Shown: positions 1-6,537, counted from the first letter of the stretch. The stretch is DNA of 8,222 bases from Elusimicrobiota bacterium (GCA_028871595.1 JAGWMT010000135.1:1-8222), one strand, 5' to 3'. Program-made: numbers and translations. Notes: generated from the letters alone by a model not told the origin.

Positions 1-2
1 TC

Positions 3-431
3 AGCCAGGGCTACGCCTCCGACGCTTTGGACGCGGACGTCCCGCTTCCGGCCCGCGTCCGCCTCGTCCGCGCCGTGCCCGGACTCTACCGCGGGATCTT
101 CGCCCCCCGCTGCCCTGAGTTGGATTTTGGAGGCAACCTCCCGCTGTATCGGGTCTGCTATATGTTCTGGGAATCCATTCCCGTCGGAGGCCGCCCCGAA
201 TCGGAAGAGGAGCGGACTCTCGGCCGGGAAATGCTCGCCGCGCTGCGCGAGATACTGGAAATCGACAACCCGATGTGCCAGTACTCGGCTCTTCACGGGC
301 TCGGCCACGCCCATCCTTACTGGCCGGTCGAGGTCGAAGAAATCATCGACGCCTATCTTTCGCGGCATCCTGGGAAGGATTTCCCCCTGAGGAGTTACGC
401 CCTCGCGGCCCGGGAGGGCCACGTTCAATGA
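3..431 (+). CDS. Unrecognised protein, C-terminal part only (runs off the left edge)
   Basis: The reading frame is open from the first bases of the window to TGA at 429-431, giving about 142 visible residues. An in-frame TTG at 27 exists, but nothing before it looks like a ribosome binding site, so this is most likely the tail of a longer protein that starts outside the window. The visible part is acidic and rich in aromatic residues, without a membrane segment or signal. It contains YRVCYMFWESIP near the middle and the histidine-rich stretch SALHGLGHAHPYW followed by a helix-like EEIIDAYL. The HGLGH stretch and the alternating helices recall HEAT-like or other helical-repeat proteins of unknown function, but I cannot assign a family. 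Codon use matches the neighbours. It faces rsmA tail to tail with a 60-bp gap. Confidence 0.7.
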   Translation, partial: SQGYASDALDADVPLPARVRLVRAVPGLYRGIFAPRCPELDFGGNLPLYRVCYMFWESIPVGGRPESEEERTLGREMLAALREILEIDNPMCQYSALHGLGHAHPYWPVEVEEIIDAYLSRHPGKDFPLRSYALAAREGHVQ

Positions 432-491
432 ACGAGATCGGGATCGCGGCGCTGCGGCGGTCTCGGACCGTGGAGCGTTGAGTGAAGGCGG

Positions 492-1259
492 CTACAAGCT
501 AGCCGCGAGCGCGGCCCAGGCCGTAAAAGGGATGTGCTCGGGGCGCGCGTCGGGGGCCACGCCGGCGGCGGCGAACGCGGCCTCCACGTCGGCGCGCGGC
601 TTGTTCAAGGCCTTGGACAGCACGGAGGCCGCCATCTTGCGGCGCTGGGAGAAGGCGGTCTTGGCCAAAAGCCAGAAGCGCTTCTCCATGTCGGCGGGTA
701 GGCGGGCGGACTCCAGGCGGCGGAACAGCACCACCGCGGAGTCCACCTTGGGGCGCGGCCGGAACGCGGACGGCGGCAGTTCCAGCGCCAGTTCCGCGTC
801 GGCGCGGAGCTTCACCGACAGCGCGAGCAGGCCGTAGTCGGGCCCGCCGGTCCCGGACACCGCGCGCAGGGCCACCTCTTTCTGGAACATCAAGGTGGCC
901 GTGGTCCAGCGATCCCACGACAAAACTTTCTGAAGAATGGCGGTGCCCACCGCGTAGGGCAGATTGCCGACCACCAGCCACGGCCCCGCGCCCAAGGACG
1001 CCAAATCGAAGCGCAGGAAATCCTCGCTCACCACGGTGAGCCGCTCCGGCGTCTTCAGCTGGCCGGGCAGCGCTTCGGCGAACGCGTCGTCGGCTTCCAC
1101 GGCGAACACCTTGGCGCCCGCGTCGAGCAAGGGCTTGGTCAAAGCGCCGCGGCCGGGGCCGATTTCCAGCACCGCGTCGCCGGGCCGCACCCCGGCCGCG
1201 CGCACGATGTCCGTGAGCGCGCCCTGGTCCGTCAGGAAGTGCTGGCCGAGCTTCGCCAT
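492..1259 (-). CDS. rsmA: 16S rRNA (adenine1518-N6/adenine1519-N6)-dimethyltransferase RsmA (KsgA)
   Basis: RsmA transfers four methyl groups from S-adenosylmethionine to two adjacent adenines in helix 45 of 16S rRNA during late small-subunit assembly in the cytoplasm. The 255-residue protein is close to the usual family length (about 260-275). Visible hallmarks: the N-terminal GQHFL (5-9), the SAM-binding LEIGPGRGALT (31-41), the acidic end of strand 2 (VEAD, 54-57), the SEDF stretch (78-81), the catalytic NLPY (99-102), the family motif FRPRPKVDS, and the C-terminal FSQRRKMAASVL. The start is the ATG at 1259, which gives the standard MAKLGQHFL beginning. It lies one base after the murC stop, with no clear Shine-Dalgarno sequence, so translation probably depends on ribosomes finishing murC. 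It is the last gene of the rdgB-murC-rsmA operon. Confidence 0.96.
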   Translation of the reverse strand: MAKLGQHFLTDQGALTDIVRAAGVRPGDAVLEIGPGRGALTKPLLDAGAKVFAVEADDAFAEALPGQLKTPERLTVVSEDFLRFDLASLGAGPWLVVGNLPYAVGTAILQKVLSWDRWTTATLMFQKEVALRAVSGTGGPDYGLLALSVKLRADAELALELPPSAFRPRPKVDSAVVLFRRLESARLPADMEKRFWLLAKTAFSQRRKMAASVLSKALNKPRADVEAAFAAAGVAPDARPEHIPFTAWAALAASL

Positions 1260-1260
1260 A

Positions 1261-2661
1261 TCAGATGGCCGCGGCCGACTGGCCGCGGCGGCGGCGCAGG
1301 AGGTCCTCGCCGACCTTCCACACGTCCCCCGCGCCCAAGGTCAGCACCACGTCCCCGGGCTTGAGCTGCTTGGCCAGCTCCAGCGCGCCGGGGAACGGCG
1401 CGCCGGCGACACCGGCCTTCTTCATGGAGTCGAGGATCAAGCGGGAATCCACGCCCTTCAGGGGCTTCTCCCCGGCGGGATACACGTCCATCACGTACGT
1501 GAAATCCGCGGCCTTCAGCGCCGGGCCGAACTCATGCGCCAGCATCTTGGTGCGCGAGAAGCGGTGCGGCTGGAACACCACGATGACGCGCCCCGCCTTC
1601 CAAAGCCCCGCGACCGCCGCCAAGGTGGTGCGTACCTCGGTGGGGTGGTGGCCGTAGTCGTCCACGAACTCCACGCCGCCCGCGCTTCCCAGGCGGTCCA
1701 GGCGGCGGCCCACGCCGCGGAATTCCGCCAGGCCGCGCGCCAGCCGCTTCAGATCGAAGCCCAGGAAATGTCCCGCGGCCAACGCTCCCAAAGCGTTGGA
1801 CACGTTGTGGCGCCCGGCCACGCCCAGGCGCAAGGTCAGCGTCTTTTTCCCGTGATGGTAGACGTCGCAGCTCGAGCCGTCTTTCGTCATGCGGATGTTC
1901 TTGGCGCGCCAATCCGCCGGGCTCTTGACGCCGAAGGTGATCACGTGACGGTCCACGCGCGGGCGCAGGGACATCAGGTTCGCGTCGTCGGCGCACAGGA
2001 CCGCGGCGCCGTAGAACGGGAGCTTGCCCAGGTGCTCGACGAAGGCGTTCTTGAGCGCGTCCATGGTCTTGTAGTGGTCCATGTGGTCGTCGTCCACGTT
2101 GGTGACCACCGCCACCAAGGGCGTCAGGAACAGGAAGGAGCCGTCGGACTCGTCGGCCTCGGCCACCAGGTACTCGCCCACGCCCAGGTTCGCGTTGGAG
2201 CGGATGTTCTTGAGCCGGCCGCCGATGATCATGGTCGGATCGGCGCCGGCGCCGCGCAGGGCCATGGACACCAGGGACGTGGTGGTGGTCTTGCCGTGGC
2301 TGCCGGCGACGGTGACCGTCTTCTTCATGCGCCCCAGCTCCGCCAGCATCTGCGCGCGCAGGATCACCGGGACGCCGCGCCGGCGGGCGGCGGCCACCTC
2401 CGGATTCGCGTCGGAGACGGCGGAACTCACCACCACCACCTGCGCGCCGGCGACGTGGGCCGCGGCGTGGCCGTCGAAGACGCGGACGCCGGCGGCGCTC
2501 AAGCGGCGGGTGATCTCGCTGGGCTTGGCGTCGGAGCCGGAGACGCGGTAGCCCAGGTTGTTGAGCACCTCGGCGATGCCGCTCATCCCCACCCCGCCCA
2601 CGCCGACGAAATGGATGCGGGTCACGAACGACTTCATCAGGCCGTCGTCTTGTCTCTTCAT
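1261..2661 (-). CDS. murC: UDP-N-acetylmuramate--L-alanine ligase MurC
   Basis: MurC adds L-alanine to UDP-N-acetylmuramic acid using ATP, the first step in building the peptidoglycan stem peptide in the cytoplasm. At 466 residues it has the normal family length and all three Mur-ligase domains. Visible motifs: the UDP-binding HFVGVGGVGMSGIAE (17-31), the ATP P-loop GSHGKTTT (120-127), EADESDGS (168-175), TNVDDDHMDHY (187-197), GRHNVSNALGA in the central domain, and DDYGHHPTEV plus FQPHRFSRT in the C-terminal domain. The start is taken as the ATG at 2661. It overlaps the upstream stop codon as ATGA and has GAGG (2670-2673) eight bases before it. An in-frame ATG at 2637 would give a protein eight residues shorter and cannot be excluded. 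murC stands here without the usual murG, murB, ddl or ftsQ neighbours. Confidence 0.97.
   Translation of the reverse strand: MKRQDDGLMKSFVTRIHFVGVGGVGMSGIAEVLNNLGYRVSGSDAKPSEITRRLSAAGVRVFDGHAAAHVAGAQVVVVSSAVSDANPEVAAARRRGVPVILRAQMLAELGRMKKTVTVAGSHGKTTTTSLVSMALRGAGADPTMIIGGRLKNIRSNANLGVGEYLVAEADESDGSFLFLTPLVAVVTNVDDDHMDHYKTMDALKNAFVEHLGKLPFYGAAVLCADDANLMSLRPRVDRHVITFGVKSPADWRAKNIRMTKDGSSCDVYHHGKKTLTLRLGVAGRHNVSNALGALAAGHFLGFDLKRLARGLAEFRGVGRRLDRLGSAGGVEFVDDYGHHPTEVRTTLAAVAGLWKAGRVIVVFQPHRFSRTKMLAHEFGPALKAADFTYVMDVYPAGEKPLKGVDSRLILDSMKKAGVAGAPFPGALELAKQLKPGDVVLTLGAGDVWKVGEDLLRRRRGQSAAAI
1268..1289 (-). promoter_or_regulatory. Perfect 9-bp GC hairpin before the rsmA start
   Basis: Positions 1268-1276 and 1281-1289 are exact inverted repeats (GCCGCGGCC and GGCCGCGGC) around a 4-base loop. 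In the minus-strand mRNA the stem ends eight bases before the rsmA ATG, inside the last codons of murC. Such a strong stem would cover the rsmA initiation region unless a ribosome translating murC opens it, which fits translational coupling. There is no U-run, so it is not an intrinsic terminator. Chance is possible because the codons are Ala- and Gly-rich. Confidence 0.4.
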
Positions 2662-4961
2662 CGCGCGGGCCTCAGCAGCCATTTCAGGCCGTCGGCGGCG
2701 GCCTTGTTCTTGGGATCGAGCGCCAGGACGCGGCGCAGTCCGGCCACGGCGCCGTCCTCGTCGCCGCCCAGCACGGCGGCCACCGAACGCCCCAGCCACG
2801 CCGCGGTGGAGCGCGGGTCCAGGCGCGTGGCGTTCTGGAAGGCCTCCATCGCGCGCTGGCTTTCCCCCACGGTGGCGTAGCCCAGGCCCAAAGCGGTCCA
2901 CTCGTCGGCGTCGTCCGCGGGCGCGGGCCCGCCCGGCTCGGGCAGGATCTCGGCCACCAGCGCCATCCAGCCCGTGCCGATCACCCACAGGCCCATGTCG
3001 TTGCCCACCTGGCGGGGCTCGAAGCTCACCTTCGGAGGCGTCCCGGGATTCGCGTCGGCGCGGCCCACGTCCGTCGGGTGCGTGAAGGTCAGGTTCATGC
3101 CCAGCCGGGCGTCGGCGTCGGGCGGGGCCTGGCGCATGACGTCGCGCAGGTCCGCCATCACTTTTTTGATCTGCGCGTCGCGGCCCGCGGCGTCGCCGGC
3201 GACGAGCGGGTAGTCGCGGCGCACGGCCTTGGGCGCGTCCGCCCCGTCGCCGGCGGCGCGCGCCAGGGCCTTGCGCAGGCTGTCGCCTTCGCCGCCGCCG
3301 CTTTTCACCAGCTTGGGTTTGGGCAGGAACACCGCGTCCACGTGCATCACCGCGCCCTGGTCCAGGGGAACGCGGCGCAGGTTGCGCTCGAACAGCGAGA
3401 GCGGGTCCGCGGGCTCGGGCTCCGGGGCGGCGGGCGCGGCGGGCTTGTCGGGGCCGGCGGGGCCGCCGGCGGGCGCGGGGCGCTTGCCGCCCGCGAAGGC
3501 CACCGACAGCTGCAGGCCGGGGCCGCCGTCCTCCGGCGTGAGGTGGAAGGCGTCGGCCAGCATGGCGCGCGCGCCGCGCCGCCGGCCCGCGGCCAGCAGC
3601 AGGCGGGCCAGACGCAGGCGCGCCACGGCGTCGCCGGGCTTGAGGTCCACGGCTTTGCGCAAGGTGGCGATCGCCTCCTTGTCGTCCTTCAGCCGCTCCT
3701 GGGCGCAGCCCAACTCCAGAAGCGCGTCCTCGTAATCGGGCTGGATCTTCACCGCTTCCTTGAACTGCTCGACCGCGTCGGCGTCGCGCCCCAGTTTCCG
3801 GTAAAGGGAGCCCAGCTGGAACCGGTACAGCGGATTCTTCTTGTCCAGGTCCACGGCCTTGCGGAACAGCTCCAGCGCCTTCGGATAGTCGCCGGCGCTC
3901 TCGCGGATGGAGCCCCAGTTCATCTGCGCGTCGGCGCGCAGCGGGTCCAGCTCCGCGGCGCGGCGGAACTCCGCCTCGGCCTGGGAGCCGTCGTCCTTCC
4001 ACGCGTAGGAAATGCCCAGCAGGAGGTGGCCCTCGGAATTGTCCGGATCCAAGGACAGCGCCGTCCGGTAGGACGCGATGGAGTCGTCCACCAGCCCGTT
4101 CCAATACTGCGCCACGCCCAGCAGGAGATGGCCCAAAGGCTCCTGGGGATTTTCCGCCACCGCGCGCTTGATCTCCGCGAGCGCCTTCCCGTACTGCTTC
4201 CGCTCCAGATACTCGTGTCCCTGGCGCAGGCCGCGCTGGGCCTGCGAGGCCATGATCTGGTCCCAGACGGTCTCCTGGCCGGGCTCGGTTTTCTCGGCGC
4301 GCGCCGGGCGGACGCAGACGACCGCCAGGGCCAGCGCCAATAACGGGGCCAGCGACTTCAGGCGCGGCAGGATGGCGCGCAGCGCGCGGCCGCGGTGGCT
4401 GACGGCGTTCTTCTCGTCGGCGGAAAGCTCCGCGAGCGTGCGTCCGTCGGGCAGGAGGAACAAGGGATCGTAGCCGAAGCCTGCGGAGCCCTGCGGCGCG
4501 GCCGCGATCGAACCGGGCAGGGCGCCTTCGGCGGTCTGCACGCGCCCGTCCGCGTCGGACAGCGCCATGATCGTCCGGAAACGGGCGCCGCGCTTGCCCG
4601 CGGGCACGGCCGCCAGCTCGCGCAGGAGCTTGGCGCAGTTGTCGCCGTAGGAACAGCCGGGGCCGGCGTAACGCGCGGAATAGACCCCGGGGGCGCCGCC
4701 CAAGGCGTCCACCTCCAGGCCCGTGTCGTCGGCCAACGCCCAGGTCCCGCAGGCGCGCGCGGTCTCGGCGGCCTTTTTCGCGGCGTTGCCTTCCAGAGTG
4801 TCGCGGTCTTCCACCACCTCTTGGACGTCCGGATAGGCGTCCAAAGCGGCGCACGCGATCCCGGTTCCTTCTAAAAGGCGCGAAATCTCCGCGACCTTGT
4901 GGGCGTTGCGCGTGGCGAGGACGAGGCGGACCTGGCGGGGCACGGGAGCGTATGTTATCAT
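2658..4961 (-). CDS. rdgB: In-frame fusion: RdgB/HAM1 XTP/dITP pyrophosphatase + exported-type TPR protein
   Basis: One uninterrupted 767-codon frame encodes two proteins in series. Residues 1-200 are a complete RdgB/HAM1 enzyme, which hydrolyses ITP, dITP and XTP to monophosphates and so keeps deaminated purines out of DNA and RNA. Its motifs are ATRNAHKVAE (16-25), DTLEGNA (54-60), LADDTGLEVDALGGAPG (76-92), FGYDPLF and a terminal SHRGRAL; E. coli RdgB has about 197 residues. Residues 201-222 resemble a signal peptide. Residues 242-480 form about seven TPR units of 34-35 residues. A Pro/Ala-rich linker and an unrecognised region follow, then two more TPRs (about 686-753). The ATG at 4961 is chosen because further upstream the frame runs antisense through the divergent BON gene. 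The domain calls are firm. That the cell makes one fused chain is inference: a hidden internal start or a sequence error could separate the two. Confidence 0.85.
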   Translation of the reverse strand: MITYAPVPRQVRLVLATRNAHKVAEISRLLEGTGIACAALDAYPDVQEVVEDRDTLEGNAAKKAAETARACGTWALADDTGLEVDALGGAPGVYSARYAGPGCSYGDNCAKLLRELAAVPAGKRGARFRTIMALSDADGRVQTAEGALPGSIAAAPQGSAGFGYDPLFLLPDGRTLAELSADEKNAVSHRGRALRAILPRLKSLAPLLALALAVVCVRPARAEKTEPGQETVWDQIMASQAQRGLRQGHEYLERKQYGKALAEIKRAVAENPQEPLGHLLLGVAQYWNGLVDDSIASYRTALSLDPDNSEGHLLLGISYAWKDDGSQAEAEFRRAAELDPLRADAQMNWGSIRESAGDYPKALELFRKAVDLDKKNPLYRFQLGSLYRKLGRDADAVEQFKEAVKIQPDYEDALLELGCAQERLKDDKEAIATLRKAVDLKPGDAVARLRLARLLLAAGRRRGARAMLADAFHLTPEDGGPGLQLSVAFAGGKRPAPAGGPAGPDKPAAPAAPEPEPADPLSLFERNLRRVPLDQGAVMHVDAVFLPKPKLVKSGGGEGDSLRKALARAAGDGADAPKAVRRDYPLVAGDAAGRDAQIKKVMADLRDVMRQAPPDADARLGMNLTFTHPTDVGRADANPGTPPKVSFEPRQVGNDMGLWVIGTGWMALVAEILPEPGGPAPADDADEWTALGLGYATVGESQRAMEAFQNATRLDPRSTAAWLGRSVAAVLGGDEDGAVAGLRRVLALDPKNKAAADGLKWLLRPAR
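4296..4361 (-). other. Internal signal-peptide-like segment between the RdgB and TPR halves
   Basis: Residues 201-222 of the fused frame have the full architecture of a Sec signal peptide: a lysine after the first residue (L-K-S-L), a hydrophobic core (LAPLLALALAVVCV), then RPARA with an A-x-A cleavage site before EKTE. It begins exactly where RdgB proteins normally end. Its first codon is CTG (4361-4359), which in the order CTGA also holds a TGA in another frame, resembling an ATGA gene junction whose ATG has become CTG. No Shine-Dalgarno sequence lies before it. It could serve as a membrane anchor in a fused protein, as a cleavage point between the halves, or as the true start of a separate TPR gene. 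Confidence 0.6.
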
Positions 4962-4968
4962 TTTCCCG
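4951..4968 (+). promoter_or_regulatory. Possible -10 box in the 6-bp divergent start region
   Basis: The only AT-rich patch between the rdgB and BON-lipoprotein start codons is TATGTTATCATTTT (4951-4964). TATCAT (4956-4961) matches the bacterial -10 consensus at five of six positions. It sits about seven bases before the GTG at 4968, which would make the BON transcript leaderless or nearly so; that agrees with the lack of a Shine-Dalgarno sequence. The box lies on top of the rdgB start codon (4961-4959). No good -35 is visible at the right distance. Confidence 0.3.
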
Positions 4969-5264
4969 TGAAAGCCGCCCCCCGCGCCGTCCTTCTGCTT
5001 CTCATGGCGCTGGCCGCGTCCGCCTGCTTCCACCGGACCCAGGACGAGGACGACGCCGATCCCGCCGTGAAGGCCCGCGTCGAGGCCTCGTTGCGCGGCA
5101 GCAAGGACCTGGACATCCGCTACGTGACCGTGGACGTGGAGCGCGGCGTGGTGACGATCTCGGGGCTGGTCAACACCATCGAACAGGTCCACGAGATCAG
5201 CCACATCATCAAGCAGATCCGCGGCGTGGACATGCTCCTCAACAACCTCGCGGTCCAGGAATAA
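4968..5264 (+). CDS. Small BON-domain lipoprotein
   Basis: This encodes 98 residues with an N-terminal lipoprotein signal: a positively charged MKAAPR, the hydrophobic VLLLLMALAASA, and Cys20 in the context ASAC, which fits the relaxed lipobox. The mature part (DPAVKARVEASLRG, then VTVDVERGVVTISGLVNT, then a final VDMLLNNLAV) is one BON domain, the fold of OsmY and related envelope proteins thought to bind phospholipid membranes. The GTG at 4968 is chosen because it places the charged residues directly before the hydrophobic core; an in-frame GTG at 4899 would add an unrelated hydrophilic stretch antisense to rdgB. There is no Shine-Dalgarno sequence in front, only an AT-rich stretch. The protein is probably anchored in the envelope. 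Its link to mutY, four bases downstream, is positional only. Confidence 0.88.
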   Translation: MKAAPRAVLLLLMALAASACFHRTQDEDDADPAVKARVEASLRGSKDLDIRYVTVDVERGVVTISGLVNTIEQVHEISHIIKQIRGVDMLLNNLAVQE

Positions 5265-5268
5265 CCGC

Positions 5269-6237
5269 GTGCGCGCGGCCCTGCTCCGCTGGTACCGCCG
5301 CGTCCGCCGCGACATGCCCTGGCGCCGGAACGTCTCCCCCTACCGCACCTGGGTGTCGGAGATCATGCTCCAGCAGACGACCGTCGCCGCGGTCACGCCC
5401 AAATACGAGGCGTTCGTCGCCGCTTTCCCCGACCCGCGCGCTTTGGCCGCCGCGACGGAGGAGGAGGTGCTCAGGCGCTGGGCGGGCTTGGGCTATTACT
5501 CGCGCGCCCGGAACCTGCGGCGCGCCGCCCAGGAGATCGCGGCGAAGCACGGCGGGGAGCTCCCCTCCTCGTTCGACGACGTCCTGGCTCTCCCGGGCGT
5601 GGGCCGCTACACCGCCGGCGCGATCCTGTCCATCGCGTTCGGAAAACCGTTCGCCGTGGTGGACGGCAACGTGATCCGCGTGTTCTCCCGCGTGTTCGGC
5701 CTGCGCGGGCGGGCCAAGGATCCCGCGTTCGTGAAGAAGATATGGGCTCGGGCCGCGCCCCTGGTTCCGAGAGCCGCCCCCGGGGACTGGAATCAGGCGC
5801 TGATGGAATTGGGCGCCACCGTCTGCACGCCCGAGTCGCCGTCCTGCGGCACCTGCCCCGTGTCCAAATTCTGCGTCGCCTTCAAAAAGGGAATCCAGGA
5901 CCAACTCCCCCTCGCGGAAACGCGGCGCGAGCCCACGCCGGTGAAGTGGTCGTGTCTTTGGATCGAGAAAGACGGCAAGGTCCTGCTCTGGCGGCGCACG
6001 GACCAGGAACGCCTTCTCAAGAACCTGTGGGGACTCCCGGAAGCAGGGCGGCTCAAGGCCGTTCCCGGCAAGAAAATCGGCGTCGTCACTCACACCATCA
6101 CGCATCACGCGCTCACCGTGGAACTGCGCGAGGCCGTGCTCGATCCCGGCGCGACGCTTCCCCCCGAGGCGAAGTGGGTGCCTCGGAAAAAAATACGCGA
6201 CTTCCTGGTGTCCTCGCTGTGGCTGAAGCTTCTGTGA
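5269..6237 (+). CDS. mutY: Adenine DNA glycosylase MutY
   Basis: MutY excises adenine opposite 8-oxoguanine, preventing G:C to T:A mutations after oxidative damage. The 322-residue protein shows every functional element. Glu31 in SEIMLQQT is the catalytic acid (E. coli Glu37). The helix-hairpin-helix is LPGVGRYTAGAI (108-119). Asp132 in VVDGNVIRV is the second catalytic residue (E. coli Asp138). The 4Fe-4S ligands are Cys186, Cys193, Cys196 and Cys202, with the standard C-x6-C-x2-C-x5-C spacing. The C-terminal Nudix-like domain that reads 8-oxoG is present, with THTITHHAL at the place of the usual H-x-FSH loop. The GTG start at 5269 has AGGA (5257-5260) eight bases upstream, inside the end of the BON gene. 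The C-terminal domain is slightly short relative to E. coli (350 residues in total), but nothing essential is missing. Confidence 0.97.
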   Translation: MRAALLRWYRRVRRDMPWRRNVSPYRTWVSEIMLQQTTVAAVTPKYEAFVAAFPDPRALAAATEEEVLRRWAGLGYYSRARNLRRAAQEIAAKHGGELPSSFDDVLALPGVGRYTAGAILSIAFGKPFAVVDGNVIRVFSRVFGLRGRAKDPAFVKKIWARAAPLVPRAAPGDWNQALMELGATVCTPESPSCGTCPVSKFCVAFKKGIQDQLPLAETRREPTPVKWSCLWIEKDGKVLLWRRTDQERLLKNLWGLPEAGRLKAVPGKKIGVVTHTITHHALTVELREAVLDPGATLPPEAKWVPRKKIRDFLVSSLWLKLL

Positions 6238-6467
6238 AGACGAAAGACGAGAAGCTCGTCGAGGTCGTCGTTCTGCTCCTCATCGGCCGCCTGGCTTTGC
6301 CCATCGGCCTGACCTTGCTCCTGACGCACGCGTTCTTCGGCCGGCCCGAGCACGTCGTGCGGCCGCTGGTCGGCACGGCGACCGGATTATTATTGCTGGC
6401 CGCCGCCGCGTCCCGCTTGAACGATTCGAAACTATTGACGCTCGAAATCGTCCGCGCGCTGGCCTAG
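6234..6467 (+). CDS. Small two-helix membrane protein, unknown function
   Basis: The GTG at 6234 overlaps the mutY stop codon as GTGA, so this 77-residue product is probably translated by coupling to mutY. I do not recognise the family. After a charged start (MKTKDEKLVE) there is a first hydrophobic helix (about residues 9-31, rich in V, L and I, ending THAFF), a short polar loop (GRPEHVVRP) and a second helix (about 44-60, TATGLLLLAAAAS). A short polar-to-hydrophobic tail ends at TAG (6465-6467). The same frame stays open after the TAG and first encodes another hydrophobic run (ASLLIAAVAP), so the stop may cut short an originally longer protein. Good codon match to neighbours and the overlap support a real gene. 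Confidence 0.7.
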   Translation: MKTKDEKLVEVVVLLLIGRLALPIGLTLLLTHAFFGRPEHVVRPLVGTATGLLLLAAAASRLNDSKLLTLEIVRALA

Positions 6468-6515
6468 GCGTCCCTGCTGATCGCCGCGGTTGCGCCGTCG
6501 GATTCATCTCCTCTC

Positions 6516-6537
6516 GGCGCGAACTGCGAGTCGCGCC
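6516..6537. terminator. Possible stem-loop between convergent genes
   Basis: GGCGCGA (6516-6522) and TCGCGCC (6531-6537) form a perfect 7-bp stem around an 8-base loop. It lies in the 129-bp gap between the + strand membrane-protein gene and the minus-strand protease gene, where a two-way terminator would be expected. No T-run follows on either strand, so it is not a canonical intrinsic terminator. Confidence 0.3.

Noticed and set aside
457..471. Small hairpin in the gap between the first gene and rsmA
   Set aside because: The stem is only 5-6 bp (CGGTC/GACCG) with no T-run on either side, so it is too weak to call a terminator.
428..481. 17-codon + strand frame beginning with ATGA overlap at the end of the first gene
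   Set aside because: It has no ribosome binding site and no hydrophobic or structured content, and such overlaps arise by chance at TGA stops.
964..2880. Long + strand open frame (638 codons) across rsmA and murC
   Set aside because: It is antisense to two genes with complete catalytic motifs; its translation is Ala/Gly/His/Arg-rich and low in complexity, as expected of a GC-rich shadow frame.
3430..3480. GC-rich repeat-like stretch in the TPR protein
   Set aside because: It encodes a Pro/Ala/Gly linker between the TPR blocks; the repetition is codon-level and not a DNA repeat element.
3078..4343. Long + strand open frame (421 codons) opposite the TPR region
   Set aside because: The translation is repetitive in V, A, Q, R and G with no recognisable domain, and lies antisense to clear TPR repeats.
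2662..4854. Continuation of the murC frame upstream of its start
   Set aside because: Before the murC start this frame is Arg/Gly/Pro-rich noise overlapping the RdgB-TPR frame; the ATGA overlap and GAGG set the murC start at 2661.
4962..5315. Upstream extension of the RdgB frame
   Set aside because: It would be antisense to the BON lipoprotein and has no RdgB-family residues before the ATG at 4961.
5239..6108. Minus-strand open frame (289 codons) opposite mutY
   Set aside because: MutY on the + strand has every catalytic and Fe-S residue; the opposite frame shows no domain.
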